A stretch of 16,520 nt of DNA from a bacterium (GTDB lineage Bacteria; Thermosulfidibacterota; Thermosulfidibacteria; Thermosulfidibacterales; JALWSI01): the NCBI GenBank assembly GCA_027080315.1, contig JALWSI010000163.1:1-16520 (forward strand), written 5' to 3'. The stretch's first letter is position 1. Every line of letters starts with the position of its first letter. Of the stretch, positions 6,112 to 14,881 are shown piece by piece. A model generated the notes under the pieces. The model did not search any database. It was not told where the DNA came from and saw only the letters and a list, made by a program, of their open reading frames with translations. The position numbers and the translations under genes were made by a program.

Positions 6112-7059
6112 GTGGGTAAGGTTGCCTTCGTTTTTCCGGGACAGGGTTCTCAGGCCGTGGGCATGGGTGAGTCTGCTTACAACACCTGGCCTGAGTCAAA
6201 AGAGGTCTTTGAGCGTGCTGGCACTGCTCTGAACGAGAATCTGGCAGAGCTCTGCTTCAAGGGCCCTCAAGAGAAGTTAACGCTCACAGAGAACGCCCAG
6301 CCCGCCCTTTTAACCGTGAGCATAGCCTTATTCAGTGTGCTCAAAAAGCAAGGGCTTGCTCCAGACTTTGTTGCTGGGCACAGCTTGGGAGAGTACTCGG
6401 CCCTTGTGGCAGCAGAGGTTTTCCCCCTTGAGGATGGGGTGCGGGCGGTGAGGCTTAGAGGCAGGTTTATGCAAGAGGCCACTCCCCCGGGTGAGGGGAG
6501 CATGGCGGCTTTGATGGGTATCTCAAAAGAGGATGTTGAGGCCCTCTGCTCTCAGGTGAGTGAAGAGATGGGGAGGGTGGTTGAGCCTGCAAACTTCAAC
6601 TCTCCTCAGCAGATTGTGGTGTCGGGGCACCGTGATGCGGTGTTGAGGCTCATGGAGGCTGCCAAAGAGAAGGGATGTAGAAGGGCGGTTGAGCTTAAGG
6701 TTAGCGCTCCCTTCCACTGTAGCCTCATGACCCCTGCCCAAGAGAGGCTTGCCCCTGTTCTGGAAGAGATAGGGTTCTCTGACCCTGTGGTCCCTGTGGT
6801 GCCCAATGTTACTGCCAAGCCGGTCTCAGAGGGTGCGACCTTGAGAGATCTCCTGATTCGCCAGGTTACGGCTCCGGTGCTGTGGCAGAACAGCGTTGAG
6901 AGGATGGTGGAAGAAGGGGTTGATCTCTTTGTTGAAGTGGGGGCCGGAACCGTGCTTTCTGGCCTCATAAAGAAGACCAATCGCAAGGTTAAGACAGTGG
7001 CCTTTGGTGGTCCAGAGGATCTGGAGAAGGTGTTGAAGGTGTGGGAGGAGCATCAATGA
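6112..7059 (+). CDS. fabD: Malonyl-CoA:ACP transacylase
   Basis: FabD transfers malonate from CoA to the ACP phosphopantetheine arm and so supplies every elongation step. The 315-residue product carries the full active site: Q11 in FPGQGSQAVGMG (oxyanion hole), nucleophile S91 in GHSLGEYSALVAAE, R116 in RLRGRFMQ (malonate carboxylate) and H202 in SAPFHCSLM. LFVEVGAGTVLSGLI near the C-terminus is typical. A GTG at 6106 would overlap the fabK stop by 4 bp and add two residues, but the ribosome-binding site spacing favours 6112. The 3' end overlaps fabG by 4 bp (ATGA). Confidence 0.95.
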   Translation: MGKVAFVFPGQGSQAVGMGESAYNTWPESKEVFERAGTALNENLAELCFKGPQEKLTLTENAQPALLTVSIALFSVLKKQGLAPDFVAGHSLGEYSALVAAEVFPLEDGVRAVRLRGRFMQEATPPGEGSMAALMGISKEDVEALCSQVSEEMGRVVEPANFNSPQQIVVSGHRDAVLRLMEAAKEKGCRRAVELKVSAPFHCSLMTPAQERLAPVLEEIGFSDPVVPVVPNVTAKPVSEGATLRDLLIRQVTAPVLWQNSVERMVEEGVDLFVEVGAGTVLSGLIKKTNRKVKTVAFGGPEDLEKVLKVWEEHQ

Positions 7060-7796
7060 AACCAATTGCCTTGGTTACAGGCTCGTCAAGAGGAATCGGC
7101 AGGGCCATTGCCCTGAGGCTGGCAGAGGATGGGTATCCCATAGCGGTTAACTATCCCCCCATTGAGGAAGAGCCTACCCAGGTTGTGGAGGAGATAAAGG
7201 CCAAAGGGGTGGAGTGCAAGGCCTTTGTTGCTGATGTCTCTGACTCTGAGCAGGTCTCTGCCATGTTTAAGGCCATAAAGGAGCACTTTGGGCAGCCTGT
7301 GGGGGTGCTTGTGAACAATGCCGGTATCACCCGGGACACCCTGCTTATGCGTCTGAAAGAGAGCGACTGGGATATGGTGCTGGGCATCAACCTCAAAGGC
7401 ACCTATCTCTGCACAAAGGCCGCCATCAGGGATATGCTGAAGACTGGCTGGGGCAGAGTGATCTCGGTCTCTTCTGTGGTGGGCACGGTGATTGGCAATC
7501 CCGGCCAAACCAACTACGCCGCCTCTAAGGCCGGGGTTAAGGGCTTCACCATGTCTCTGGCCAACGAGGTGGGTCAGAAGGGCGTGACGGTGAACGCCGT
7601 TGCCCCAGGCTTTATTGAGACAGAGATGACCGCCAAGCTGCCAGAAGAGGTGAAGAACCGTATGCTTGAGGCTACCGCCCTGAAGAGGTTCGGAAAGCCC
7701 GAGGACATAGCAGAGGTTGTGGCCTTTTTGGCCTCTGAGAAGGCAGGTTACATCACGGGACAGCTCATCGTTGTTGATGGTGGGCTCAGTGTGTGA
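7056..7796 (+). CDS. fabG: 3-oxoacyl-ACP reductase
   Basis: FabG is the NADPH-dependent short-chain dehydrogenase that reduces 3-oxoacyl-ACP after each condensation. In the 246-residue product the nucleotide-binding glycine motif TGSSRGIG is at 8-15, NNAG at 87-90, and the catalytic set is N112, S140, Y154 and K158 (YAASK). VAPGFIETEM and ITGQLIVVDGG complete the family pattern. The ATG at 7056 overlaps the fabD stop and follows GGGAGGAG at good spacing; a GTG five codons upstream has no such site. Its place between fabD and acpP separates it from the many other reductases of this superfamily. The gene ends in overlapping stops (TGATAA), followed by 65 bp before acpP. Confidence 0.96.
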   Translation: MKPIALVTGSSRGIGRAIALRLAEDGYPIAVNYPPIEEEPTQVVEEIKAKGVECKAFVADVSDSEQVSAMFKAIKEHFGQPVGVLVNNAGITRDTLLMRLKESDWDMVLGINLKGTYLCTKAAIRDMLKTGWGRVISVSSVVGTVIGNPGQTNYAASKAGVKGFTMSLANEVGQKGVTVNAVAPGFIETEMTAKLPEEVKNRMLEATALKRFGKPEDIAEVVAFLASEKAGYITGQLIVVDGGLSV

Positions 7797-7800
7797 TAAC
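7771..7800 (+). promoter_or_regulatory. Weak candidate internal promoter before acpP
   Basis: TTGTTG (7771-7776), an 18-base spacer and GATAAC (7795-7800) straddle the fabG stop. The hexamers match the consensus at three and four positions. Acyl carrier protein is needed in large amounts and the 65-bp gap before it is one of the two longest in the cluster, which would suit a booster promoter. The motif is weak and could be chance. Confidence 0.2.
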
Positions 7801-7861
7801 CCCGTGGCGTTGAAGCGAAGAACCAAATACTAACTGGAGATAGAGAGGGAGGAGAAGAGGA

Positions 7862-8113
7862 ATGACAGCAGAGGAGATTGCAAAAAAGATTCGTGCTCTC
7901 ATCACGGAGCAACTGGGGATAGAGGAAGAGGAGGTTGTTCCCGAGGCCAAGTTCATTGATGATCTGGGCGCCGACTCTCTTGACACGGTGGAGCTCATCA
8001 TGGCCTTTGAGGAGACCTTTGACATTGAGATCCCCGATGAGGATGCAGAGAAGATCACCACCGTTCAAGAGGCCATAGACTACGTTGTGGCCAAGGTGGA
8101 AGAGAACGCTTAA
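7862..8113 (+). CDS. acpP: Acyl carrier protein
   Basis: AcpP carries growing acyl chains on a 4'-phosphopantetheine arm. It serves fatty acid synthesis, PlsX and the acyltransferases of lipid A synthesis. The product is a small acidic protein of 83 residues with the modification serine S39 in the canonical [17 protein letters not shown]. It has the helix-rich N-terminus and the [15 protein letters not shown] end expected of the family. It is preceded by a very strong ribosome-binding site, GGGAGGAG (7847-7854), seven bases before the ATG, consistent with high expression. It lies between fabG and fabF, the most common context for the housekeeping ACP. Confidence 0.97.
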   Translation: MTAEEIAKKIRALITEQLGIEEEEVVPEAKFIDDLGADSLDTVELIMAFEETFDIEIPDEDAEKITTVQEAIDYVVAKVEENA

Positions 8114-8138
8114 GAACCCGACTTAGAGGGGAGGAGGC

Positions 8139-9389
8139 GTGAGCACAGAGCTAAAGAGGGTGGTTGTCACGGGAATAGGGATGATCTCTCCCTTGGGCGT
8201 GACCCTTTCTGAGAGCTGGGAGAGGCTCAAGGCCGGTGAGAGCGGCCTTGGGCCCATAACCAAGTTTGATGCGTCCCAGATGCCCAGCCGCATCGCCGGG
8301 GAGATTAAGGGATTTGATCCCACCAAGTACATTGACAAGAAGGAGCTTAAGCGTACCGATCCTTTTGTGCAGCTTGCAATAGCTTCCTCTGAGATGGCCT
8401 TTGAAGACTCAGGACTTGATCTTGATTCAATTCCCAAGGACGAGGTGGGGGTGCTTGTTGGCTCTGGGATAGGTGGACTTGAGACCATTGAGAGAAACCA
8501 CACCATGCTGATGCAGAAGGGGTATCGCCGCATCTCTCCCTTCTTCATTCCCATGGCTGTGATCAACATGGCCGCCAGCATGGTATCTATCCGCTTTGGG
8601 TTGCAGGGTCCCAACTCCTCTGTGGTGACCGCCTGTGCCACTGGAGCCAATGCCATAGGAGATGCCTTCAAGATCGTTCAGCGGGGGGACGCCAAGGTGA
8701 TGATCGCCGGTGGTACCGAATCTGTGATTACCCCACTTGCAGTGGGGGGGTTCAGCGTGATGAGGGCCCTCTCAACCTTCAACGAGGATCCTCAAAAGGC
8801 GTCTCGTCCTTTTGACAAGAATCGCGATGGCTTTGTGATGAGTGAGGGTTGCGCCCTTCTCGTTCTTGAAGACCTTGAGCATGCCAGGGCCCGTGGGGCA
8901 AAGATATACGGAGAGGTTGTGGGGTACGGCATGAGCGGCGACGCCTGCCATATCACCATGCCCGATCCCGAGGGTAACGGCGCCTTCTTGTGCATGAGAA
9001 ACGCCCTAAGAGACGCAGGTTTATCAATTGAGGATGTTGACTACATCAACGCCCATGGCACCTCTACCCCTCTAAACGACAAGACCGAAACCCTTGCCAT
9101 TAAGCGTCTCTTTGGAGACCGTGCCTACGAGATCCCCGTTAGCTCAAACAAGTCAATGATAGGACATCTATTGGGGGCTGCCGGTGCAGTGGAAGCTGCC
9201 TTCACCCTTATGTCTCTTAAAGAGGGTGTGATACCACCCACAATCAACTACGAGACCCCTGATCCCGAGTGCGATCTTGATTACGTGCCCAACGAGGCCA
9301 GAGAGGCTCCAATAAAGGTGGCCATCTCAAACTCCTTCGGTTTCGGCGGGGTGAATGTCACCCTTGCATTCCGCAAGTGGGAGGAGTGA
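8139..9389 (+). CDS. fabF: 3-oxoacyl-ACP synthase II (KAS II)
   Basis: FabF elongates acyl-ACP with malonyl-ACP by decarboxylative condensation. The 416-residue product has the Cys-His-His triad and lysine: C166 in [16 protein letters not shown]306 in [15 protein letters not shown]338 in SSNKSMIGH and H343. The C-terminal [15 protein letters not shown] is diagnostic. The start is a GTG at 8139, read from the purine-rich GGGGAGGAGG just upstream; homologs begin at this [13 protein letters not shown] region. It begins 26 bp after acpP, and its stop overlaps the rnc GTG by 4 bp. This is the only KAS I/II-type synthase in the window. Confidence 0.96.
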   Translation: MSTELKRVVVTGIGMISPLGVTLSESWERLKAGESGLGPITKFDASQMPSRIAGEIKGFDPTKYIDKKELKRTDPFVQLAIASSEMAFEDSGLDLDSIPKDEVGVLVGSGIGGLETIERNHTMLMQKGYRRISPFFIPMAVINMAASMVSIRFGLQGPNSSVVTACATGANAIGDAFKIVQRGDAKVMIAGGTESVITPLAVGGFSVMRALSTFNEDPQKASRPFDKNRDGFVMSEGCALLVLEDLEHARARGAKIYGEVVGYGMSGDACHITMPDPEGNGAFLCMRNALRDAGLSIEDVDYINAHGTSTPLNDKTETLAIKRLFGDRAYEIPVSSNKSMIGHLLGAAGAVEAAFTLMSLKEGVIPPTINYETPDPECDLDYVPNEAREAPIKVAISNSFGFGGVNVTLAFRKWEE

Positions 9390-10072
9390 ACCAACCTCCG
9401 TCAAAGAGCAGCATCCCGGAGCTTCTTGACTGGGCCCATAAGGTTCTGGGGTATAGGTTCAGGGACCCTGATCTTCTGCTTCAGGCCCTCACCCATGCCT
9501 CTTTCGTGGGTGAGGGGCCCCGGGCCCACAACGAGAGGTTGGAGTTTTTGGGAGACAGCGTCTTGAACGCTGCTGTCTCTCACCGTCTCTTTCTTCTATT
9601 TCCGCAGGAGAGTGAGGGTTCACTCACCAGACGACGGGTTGCCGTGGTGTGCAATGAGAATCTTGCCAAGGTGGGCAGAGAGATTGGCCTGATCTCAAGG
9701 ATGAGGGTGGGAAAGAGTCTTGAAATGCAACTCTCTGAGGGCAAAGAGACGGTGCTCTCAGATGCCTTTGAGGCCTTAGTGGGGGCGGTCTTTCTTGATG
9801 GGGGCTTTGAGTCGGCCGAAGAGGTGGTGGAGAGGCTACTTTTCTCCCGGGAGATTCCCAAATACTCCAATGCCAAGGGCTTTTTGCAAGAGATGGTGGT
9901 TAAGAGGTTTGGGGTTCTTCCCGTTTACCGTCGCACCGCTGTTCCAGAGGGGTTCAAAAGCACCGTAGAGATCAAGGGGCAATCATTTGGAGAGGGCATT
10001 GGAAGAAGCAAGAAAGACGCTGATCAGAGAGCCGCCCAGGAGGCTTTGAGGCGTTTGGGAGAGGACGAATGA
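9386..10072 (+). CDS. rnc: Ribonuclease III
   Basis: RNase III cuts double-stranded RNA and processes rRNA and mRNA precursors. The 228-residue product has the RNase III signature [13 protein letters not shown] with metal-binding E53 and D57. The second acidic pair is D126 and E129 in [16 protein letters not shown]-terminal double-stranded-RNA-binding domain spans about residues 161-225 and ends in [20 protein letters not shown]. The start is uncertain. GTG 9386 overlaps the fabF stop (GTGA) but its GGGAGG is only one base away. GTG 9377 adds three residues and has no ribosome-binding site. Re-initiation after fabF would explain the former. rnc downstream of acpP-fabF is a common arrangement, and the ATGA overlap with lpxB ties it to the next gene. 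Confidence 0.94.
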   Translation: MNQPPSKSSIPELLDWAHKVLGYRFRDPDLLLQALTHASFVGEGPRAHNERLEFLGDSVLNAAVSHRLFLLFPQESEGSLTRRRVAVVCNENLAKVGREIGLISRMRVGKSLEMQLSEGKETVLSDAFEALVGAVFLDGGFESAEEVVERLLFSREIPKYSNAKGFLQEMVVKRFGVLPVYRRTAVPEGFKSTVEIKGQSFGEGIGRSKKDADQRAAQEALRRLGEDE

Positions 10073-11214
10073 GCGTATCTGCCCGGGTGCTGGTGCTTGC
10101 AGGGGAGGCCTCTGGAGAGATGCACGCAGCGGCTCTTGTGAAGGAGATCTCGGCCATTGAGCCGGGAATCTCCTTTGTGGGCATAGGGGGCTCTGAGATG
10201 GAGGGGGCAGGGGTTGAGCTGTTGGGACGTTGCGATGAGATCGGTGTTGTTGGTGGGGTTGAGGGCCTTGGCAGCCTGCCTGCGGTTCTCAAGACCTACA
10301 AAAGGGTGAAGAGACTGCTGGCGGCGAAAGACGTGGATCTCTTCATCCCTGTTGACTATCCCGGCATGAACCTGAGGCTCTCCTGTTTTGCAAAAAAGCA
10401 TAACCTGCCTGTGTGCTACTACATCTCTCCCCAGGTGTGGGCCTGGAGAAGGGGGAGGGTGAAGACCATCTCCCGATGCGTGGACCGTATGCTCACTATT
10501 CTGCCCTTTGAGGAGGACCTTTACAGAGAGGCAGGGGTTGATGCCCATTATGTTGGCCATCCCATTCTCTCCCGGGTTAAGCCCAGGTTGAGCAGAGAGG
10601 CCTTCAGGGAGAAGCATGGCATATCTCAAGACGCGACCCTCTTTTTGTTGATGCCGGGCAGCCGGTCCAAAGAGGTCAGCTACAACCTTCCTGTGATGCT
10701 AATGGCCGCGGGAATTATTCAAAAGAGGGTTCCAGATGCCCTCTTTGCCCTTGCCTTAGCTCCCACCTTAAAACTAACCCATGTGGGGCCGTATCTATCA
10801 AGGCCTTACGTGCCTCCTGTTAGGGTGATCCAGGAGGACACATACTCCCTTATTGGCTCCTCTGATGCCGCCATTGTGGCCTCTGGGACAGCCACCCTTG
10901 AGGTGGCCCTTTTAGGGGTGCCCATGGTGGTGGTTTACAGGGTTCACCCCTCCACCTACAGAATCGGGAAGAGGCTGGTGAAGGTGAGGTGGCTCTCTTT
11001 GGTGAACAATGTGCTGCGAAGAGAGGCTGTGGTAGAGTACCTCCAGGATGCTGCAACCCCAAGCGCTGTTGCAGAGGGCCTGCTGAGGGAGATCAAGGAC
11101 TCAGAGAAGGCAAAGGAGAGGGCAGAGGAGCTCAAACAGGTTCTCTCTCCCCCTGCCAAGGCCAGAAGCGCCGCAGAGCTGGTGATTGAGATGCTGAAGG
11201 AGAGGGCCTCTTGA
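10069..11214 (+). CDS. lpxB: Lipid-A-disaccharide synthase
   Basis: LpxB joins UDP-2,3-diacylglucosamine and lipid X (2,3-diacylglucosamine 1-phosphate) into the lipid A disaccharide on the cytoplasmic membrane face. The 381-residue GT-B glycosyltransferase (GT19) matches the family length. Landmarks are AGEASGEMHAAALV (11-24, family GEASGD), PVDYPGMN (94-101, with D96 in the position of the catalytic aspartate), YYISPQVWAWRRGRVK (118-132), YVGHP (161-165), MPGSRSKEV (195-203) and ASGTATLEVALLG (from 271). The ATG overlaps the rnc stop. Its stop overlaps the next start as TTGA. The gene is strong evidence for an LPS-bearing outer membrane. Other lpx genes are absent here. Confidence 0.94.
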   Translation: MSVSARVLVLAGEASGEMHAAALVKEISAIEPGISFVGIGGSEMEGAGVELLGRCDEIGVVGGVEGLGSLPAVLKTYKRVKRLLAAKDVDLFIPVDYPGMNLRLSCFAKKHNLPVCYYISPQVWAWRRGRVKTISRCVDRMLTILPFEEDLYREAGVDAHYVGHPILSRVKPRLSREAFREKHGISQDATLFLLMPGSRSKEVSYNLPVMLMAAGIIQKRVPDALFALALAPTLKLTHVGPYLSRPYVPPVRVIQEDTYSLIGSSDAAIVASGTATLEVALLGVPMVVVYRVHPSTYRIGKRLVKVRWLSLVNNVLRREAVVEYLQDAATPSAVAEGLLREIKDSEKAKERAEELKQVLSPPAKARSAAELVIEMLKERAS

Positions 11215-12941
11215 AGAGCTACGCCAGAATACTGGCGTTCTTAAAGCCCTACTGGTTCAGAATAGGGCTGGCCCTCATCATGGCTGCCATGGTGGCCTCT
11301 ACCGACGGTGTACTTGCCTGGGTTGTTAAGGACATCATGGATAAGATCTTCATCGCCAAGGACAGGCAGATGCTGGTGCTCATCCCTCCCTTCATAGTGG
11401 GCCTTTACTTCGTGAAGGGGCTTGGGCGGTATCTGCAGAACTACTTTATGGGATACGCCAATGCCCGGATGGTTATGGACATACGCATAGCCGTCTTTGA
11501 CAAGATCATTCAGATGCACATGGGCTTCTTCTCTCAGGAACGCACAGGCACCATAGTGTCTCGCATAATGAACGATGTTACCGTGGTTAGAAAGGCCAAC
11601 ACCGATCTCATCAAGAACATGATACGACAGATCCTAACCTTGATCGGTCTTCTCTTTGTCCTCTTCAAAAGGGACTGGCAGCTTGCCCTTATTGCCCTCA
11701 CCATTGCCCCCTGCGCAGGGGTGGTGCTTGCCCTTATTGGTAAGAAGCTGAGAATGTTGACAAAGAGAAATCAGGAGCGGATTGCTATACTCAACAGCTT
11801 TCTCATTGAGCTTCTCACCCTGATCAAGGTGGTTAAGCTCTTTAACCGTGAGGAGTACGAGAAGAAGCGCTTTCGCAAGGTGCTGAGAAAGCTCTTTGAC
11901 ATTCAGATGTCAAAGCTCAAGGCCCAGCAGCTCAGCTCTCCAATGATTGAGTTTGTCGGCTCTATTGCAGGGGCCTTTGTGATCTGGATTGGTGGAATGA
12001 AGGTTATCAACGGGGTGATCACCACGGGAGAGTTCTTCTCTTTCCTGACGGCCCTCATGATGATGTACGGCCCCATACGAAAGCTCAGCGGGGTGAATGC
12101 CTCAATAAACTCTGCCATAGCCGCCAGCGAGAGGGTGGTGGCCTTTCTTGACCTTGAACCTGCTGTGAAAGAGGCAGAGGACGCTATTGATAAAGGCAGC
12201 TTTGACCACGAGCTTCGCTACAACGATGTCTGGTTCAGGTATCCCGACAGCGATGAGATGGTGCTCAAGGGGATCAATCTCACCGTGAAGAAGGGAACCA
12301 GAGTGGCTGTGGTGGGAGAGAGCGGAGTGGGCAAGACCACCTTGGTTGAGCTGATTCCCCGCTTCTACGATGTGACAGAAGGCTCAATTACCATGGATGG
12401 GGTGGACATAAGAAGGCTCTCTTTTGCCTCCCTCATGAGGCTTGTGGGGATGGTGAGCCAGGATGTTCAGCTCTTTGACGACACCATTGAGAACAACATC
12501 AAGTACGGCGTCCCTGAGGCCACCCATGAGGATGTGGTAAGGGTGGCGAAGATGGCCGACGCCCACGACTTCATAATGCGCACACCAAAGGGCTACGAGA
12601 CCACCATAGGGGAGCTTGGCACCCGCCTCTCAGGGGGAGAGAAGCAGAGAATCGCCATTGCAAGGGCCCTGCTTAAGAACCCTCCTATTCTCATACTTGA
12701 CGAGGCCACCTCTGCCCTTGACGCAGCCTCTGAGGCGGCGGTTCAGAAGGCCCTTGAGAGGCTTATGGAGGGCCGCACGGTGATCATCATTGCCCACAGA
12801 CTCTCCACGGTGAGAAACGCCCATAAGATCGTGGTACTTGAAGGGGGAAGGATAGTTGAGGAGGGCACCCATGCCCAGCTCATAGCTTCCGACTCCCGCT
12901 ACAAAAGGCTTTACAACCTTCAGTTTGCAAAGGCCGAGTGA
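11211..12941 (+). CDS. msbA: MsbA-like lipid A export ABC transporter (permease-ATPase half transporter)
   Basis: The 576-residue product is a fused membrane domain and ATPase that would work as a homodimer. Several hydrophobic spans fill residues 13-285, including about 15-38, 54-70, 138-176 and 245-285. The ATPase has Walker A GESGVGKTT (369-377), Q-loop Q417, signature LSGGE (473-477), Walker B ILILDE (493-498) and H-loop H529. The family includes MsbA and multidrug exporters that are hard to separate by sequence alone. Coupling to lpxB by a TTGA overlap argues for lipid A transport, so the MsbA name is an inference from context. The TTG start at 11211 has GGAGAGG a few bases upstream. It is the last gene of the cluster, 21 bp from the convergent trpA end. 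Confidence 0.85.
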   Translation: MKSYARILAFLKPYWFRIGLALIMAAMVASTDGVLAWVVKDIMDKIFIAKDRQMLVLIPPFIVGLYFVKGLGRYLQNYFMGYANARMVMDIRIAVFDKIIQMHMGFFSQERTGTIVSRIMNDVTVVRKANTDLIKNMIRQILTLIGLLFVLFKRDWQLALIALTIAPCAGVVLALIGKKLRMLTKRNQERIAILNSFLIELLTLIKVVKLFNREEYEKKRFRKVLRKLFDIQMSKLKAQQLSSPMIEFVGSIAGAFVIWIGGMKVINGVITTGEFFSFLTALMMMYGPIRKLSGVNASINSAIAASERVVAFLDLEPAVKEAEDAIDKGSFDHELRYNDVWFRYPDSDEMVLKGINLTVKKGTRVAVVGESGVGKTTLVELIPRFYDVTEGSITMDGVDIRRLSFASLMRLVGMVSQDVQLFDDTIENNIKYGVPEATHEDVVRVAKMADAHDFIMRTPKGYETTIGELGTRLSGGEKQRIAIARALLKNPPILILDEATSALDAASEAAVQKALERLMEGRTVIIIAHRLSTVRNAHKIVVLEGGRIVEEGTHAQLIASDSRYKRLYNLQFAKAE

Positions 12942-12964
12942 CCTCCTCTTCAAGGCTCTCCTTT
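12929..12964. terminator. Weak interrupted dyad across the convergent msbA/trpA ends
   Basis: AAAGG (12929-12933) is complementary to CCTTT (12960-12964). Inside it GAG (12936-12938) can pair with CTC (12956-12958), and CCT (12942-12944) with AGG (12953-12955). The structure spans both stop codons and could form on either transcript. It is short, interrupted and lacks a real U-run, so it is at most a poor bidirectional terminator. Confidence 0.2.
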
Positions 12965-13736
12965 AGACCACTGCCTCTGAGATCTCCTCAATGAATCTCA
13001 CGGCGCCTTCAATGCCCTTCTCTTCAAGCCTCTTGATCACTGCACTGCCAATGATCACCCCCTGGGCGTGGCGAGAGATGATCTTCGCCTGTTCCGGGGT
13101 TGAGATGCCGAAGCCCACGCAGACCGGAAGAGATGTCAGGGAGCGGATCTCATCAACTCTCTCCAGTATGGGTTTGAGACTACCAACATCGCTGCCTGTA
13201 ACCCCCTTTAGTGAGACAAGGTAGATGAAGCCTGTGGTTGCCTCTGCGATCACAGGGATCCTTTCTCTGGGGGTGGTGGGGGCAATGAGGAAGATGGTGG
13301 CCACCCCATGTCTATTTGCCGCTTCAATCAGCTCTTCCCCCTCCTCTGGAGGCAGGTCCGGCACTATGAGGCCTCCTATGCCTGCAGAGACAGCCCTCTC
13401 AACAAATCTCTCAATCCCGTATCTGAGAATGGGGTTGTAGTATCCCATGGCCACAAGGGAAGGCTTTGTTGTCAGTTCTTGCAGGCCTTTCAGTATGATC
13501 TCAAGGTTGATTCCCTTCTTCAGGGCCTCTTCGCTGGCCCTCTGGATCACAGGGCCGTCTGCCATGGGGTCAGAGAAGGGGATCCCCAGCTCCACAATGT
13601 CTGCCCCTGCCTCAGGGAGTCTTTGCAACAGGGCCTTGGTGGTATCCCAGTCTGGGTATCCCGCGGTGATGTAGGGGATAACCGCGCATCGCCCTCGCTG
13701 GGTAAGCTCCCTCAGCCTCTCTGTGATCCCCTTCAT
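12963..13736 (-). CDS. trpA: Tryptophan synthase alpha chain
   Basis: TrpA cleaves indole-3-glycerol phosphate to indole and glyceraldehyde 3-phosphate, then channels indole to TrpB. The 257-residue TIM barrel carries the catalytic pair E49 (in [13 protein letters not shown]) and D60 (in [10 protein letters not shown]) at the same numbers as in well-studied enzymes. [20 protein letters not shown] and [10 protein letters not shown] are family motifs. Its ATG overlaps the trpB stop by 4 bp. It is the last gene of the leftward trp operon and ends 21 bp from the msbA stop. Confidence 0.96.
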   Translation of the reverse strand: MKGITERLRELTQRGRCAVIPYITAGYPDWDTTKALLQRLPEAGADIVELGIPFSDPMADGPVIQRASEEALKKGINLEIILKGLQELTTKPSLVAMGYYNPILRYGIERFVERAVSAGIGGLIVPDLPPEEGEELIEAANRHGVATIFLIAPTTPRERIPVIAEATTGFIYLVSLKGVTGSDVGSLKPILERVDEIRSLTSLPVCVGFGISTPEQAKIISRHAQGVIIGSAVIKRLEEKGIEGAVRFIEEISEAVV

Positions 13737-14881
13737 TGCAGCACCCCTTTCTCAATAATCTCGCTAAGGTCTTTGTCCCCTCTCCCTGAAAGACATACCA
13801 GTACCAGGTCTTGCTCATTCCACCTCTCTGCCAGCAGCCCCGCCACGGCATGGGCGCTCTCTAAAGCCGGGATGATGCCCTCTGCCTTGGCTAAGGTCCT
13901 GAAGGCCTCAACGGCCTCTTTGGGGCTCACGTGGCGGTAGGTGCACCTTAGGGTCTCTTTGAAGAAGGCGTGCTCTGGCCCTACCCCTGGGTAGTCAAGG
14001 CCTGCTGCAATTGCATCTGTGGGGGTGATCTGTCCCCACTCATCCTGCAGAAAGTAGCTCTTGAACCCGTGAAGCACCCCTATCTCTCCGTTGCCAGAAA
14101 GGGTTTCTGCTCCCTTGGCCTCTACTCCAATGAAGCGGCAGGGATCGTCTCTGAAGGCGGTGAAGAGTCCCATGGCGTTGCTGCCGCCCCCTACACAGGC
14201 TATGCAGTGGGTGGGTAGTCTTCCTTCTACCTTCAGAAGCTGCTCTTTGGCCTCGTCCCCAATCACCCTCTGAAAGTCTCGCACCATGGTGGGAAAGGGA
14301 TGAGGTCCAACCACAGAGCCTATCACGTAGTGGGTGGTGTCAACGTTTGCCACCCAGTCCCTCAGGGCCTCGTTTATGGCGTCTTTCAGGGTGCGGCTTC
14401 CCGAGATGACGGGGATCACCCTTGCCCCCAGAAGCTCCATGCGCACCACGTTTATGGCCTGTCGCCTCATGTCCTCTTCCCCCATGTAAACCTCGCACTC
14501 AAGGCCCAGAAGGGCTGCGGCAGTGGCTGTGGCAACCCCGTGCTGTCCCGCTCCCGTCTCGGCTATCACCCGTCTCTTATCGAGCCTCTTGGTGAGCAAG
14601 ACCTGACCCAATGTGTTGTTTATTTTATGCGAGCCTGTGTGACACAGGTCTTCTCGTTTCAGGTAAACCCTGCACCCTGCCATCTGGCTCAGGGACTCTG
14701 CGTAGAATAGGGGGGTGGGCCTGCCCACAAAGCTCTTGAGCAGCTCTTTAAGCTCTTTCTGAAACCCCTCATCAGAGGCCACCTCTCTGTAGGCCTCCTC
14801 AAGCTCCAGAAGTGGGGCAAAGAGGGTCTCTGGCACAAAGCGTCCTCCAAACTCCCCGAAGTATCCAATCTTACAGCTCAT
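13733..14881 (-). CDS. trpB: Tryptophan synthase beta chain
   Basis: TrpB is the PLP enzyme that condenses indole with serine to give tryptophan in the alpha2-beta2 complex. The 382-residue product begins with [15 protein letters not shown], shows [12 protein letters not shown], and has the PLP lysine K86 in [32 protein letters not shown] and the phosphate-binding [12 protein letters not shown] follow. It is the TrpB1 type that partners TrpA, as its position next to trpA suggests. The ATG lies inside trpF (11-bp overlap) and follows GGAGGAG at 14887-14893, five bases upstream. Confidence 0.97.
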   Translation of the reverse strand: MSCKIGYFGEFGGRFVPETLFAPLLELEEAYREVASDEGFQKELKELLKSFVGRPTPLFYAESLSQMAGCRVYLKREDLCHTGSHKINNTLGQVLLTKRLDKRRVIAETGAGQHGVATATAAALLGLECEVYMGEEDMRRQAINVVRMELLGARVIPVISGSRTLKDAINEALRDWVANVDTTHYVIGSVVGPHPFPTMVRDFQRVIGDEAKEQLLKVEGRLPTHCIACVGGGSNAMGLFTAFRDDPCRFIGVEAKGAETLSGNGEIGVLHGFKSYFLQDEWGQITPTDAIAAGLDYPGVGPEHAFFKETLRCTYRHVSPKEAVEAFRTLAKAEGIIPALESAHAVAGLLAERWNEQDLVLVCLSGRGDKDLSEIIEKGVLQ

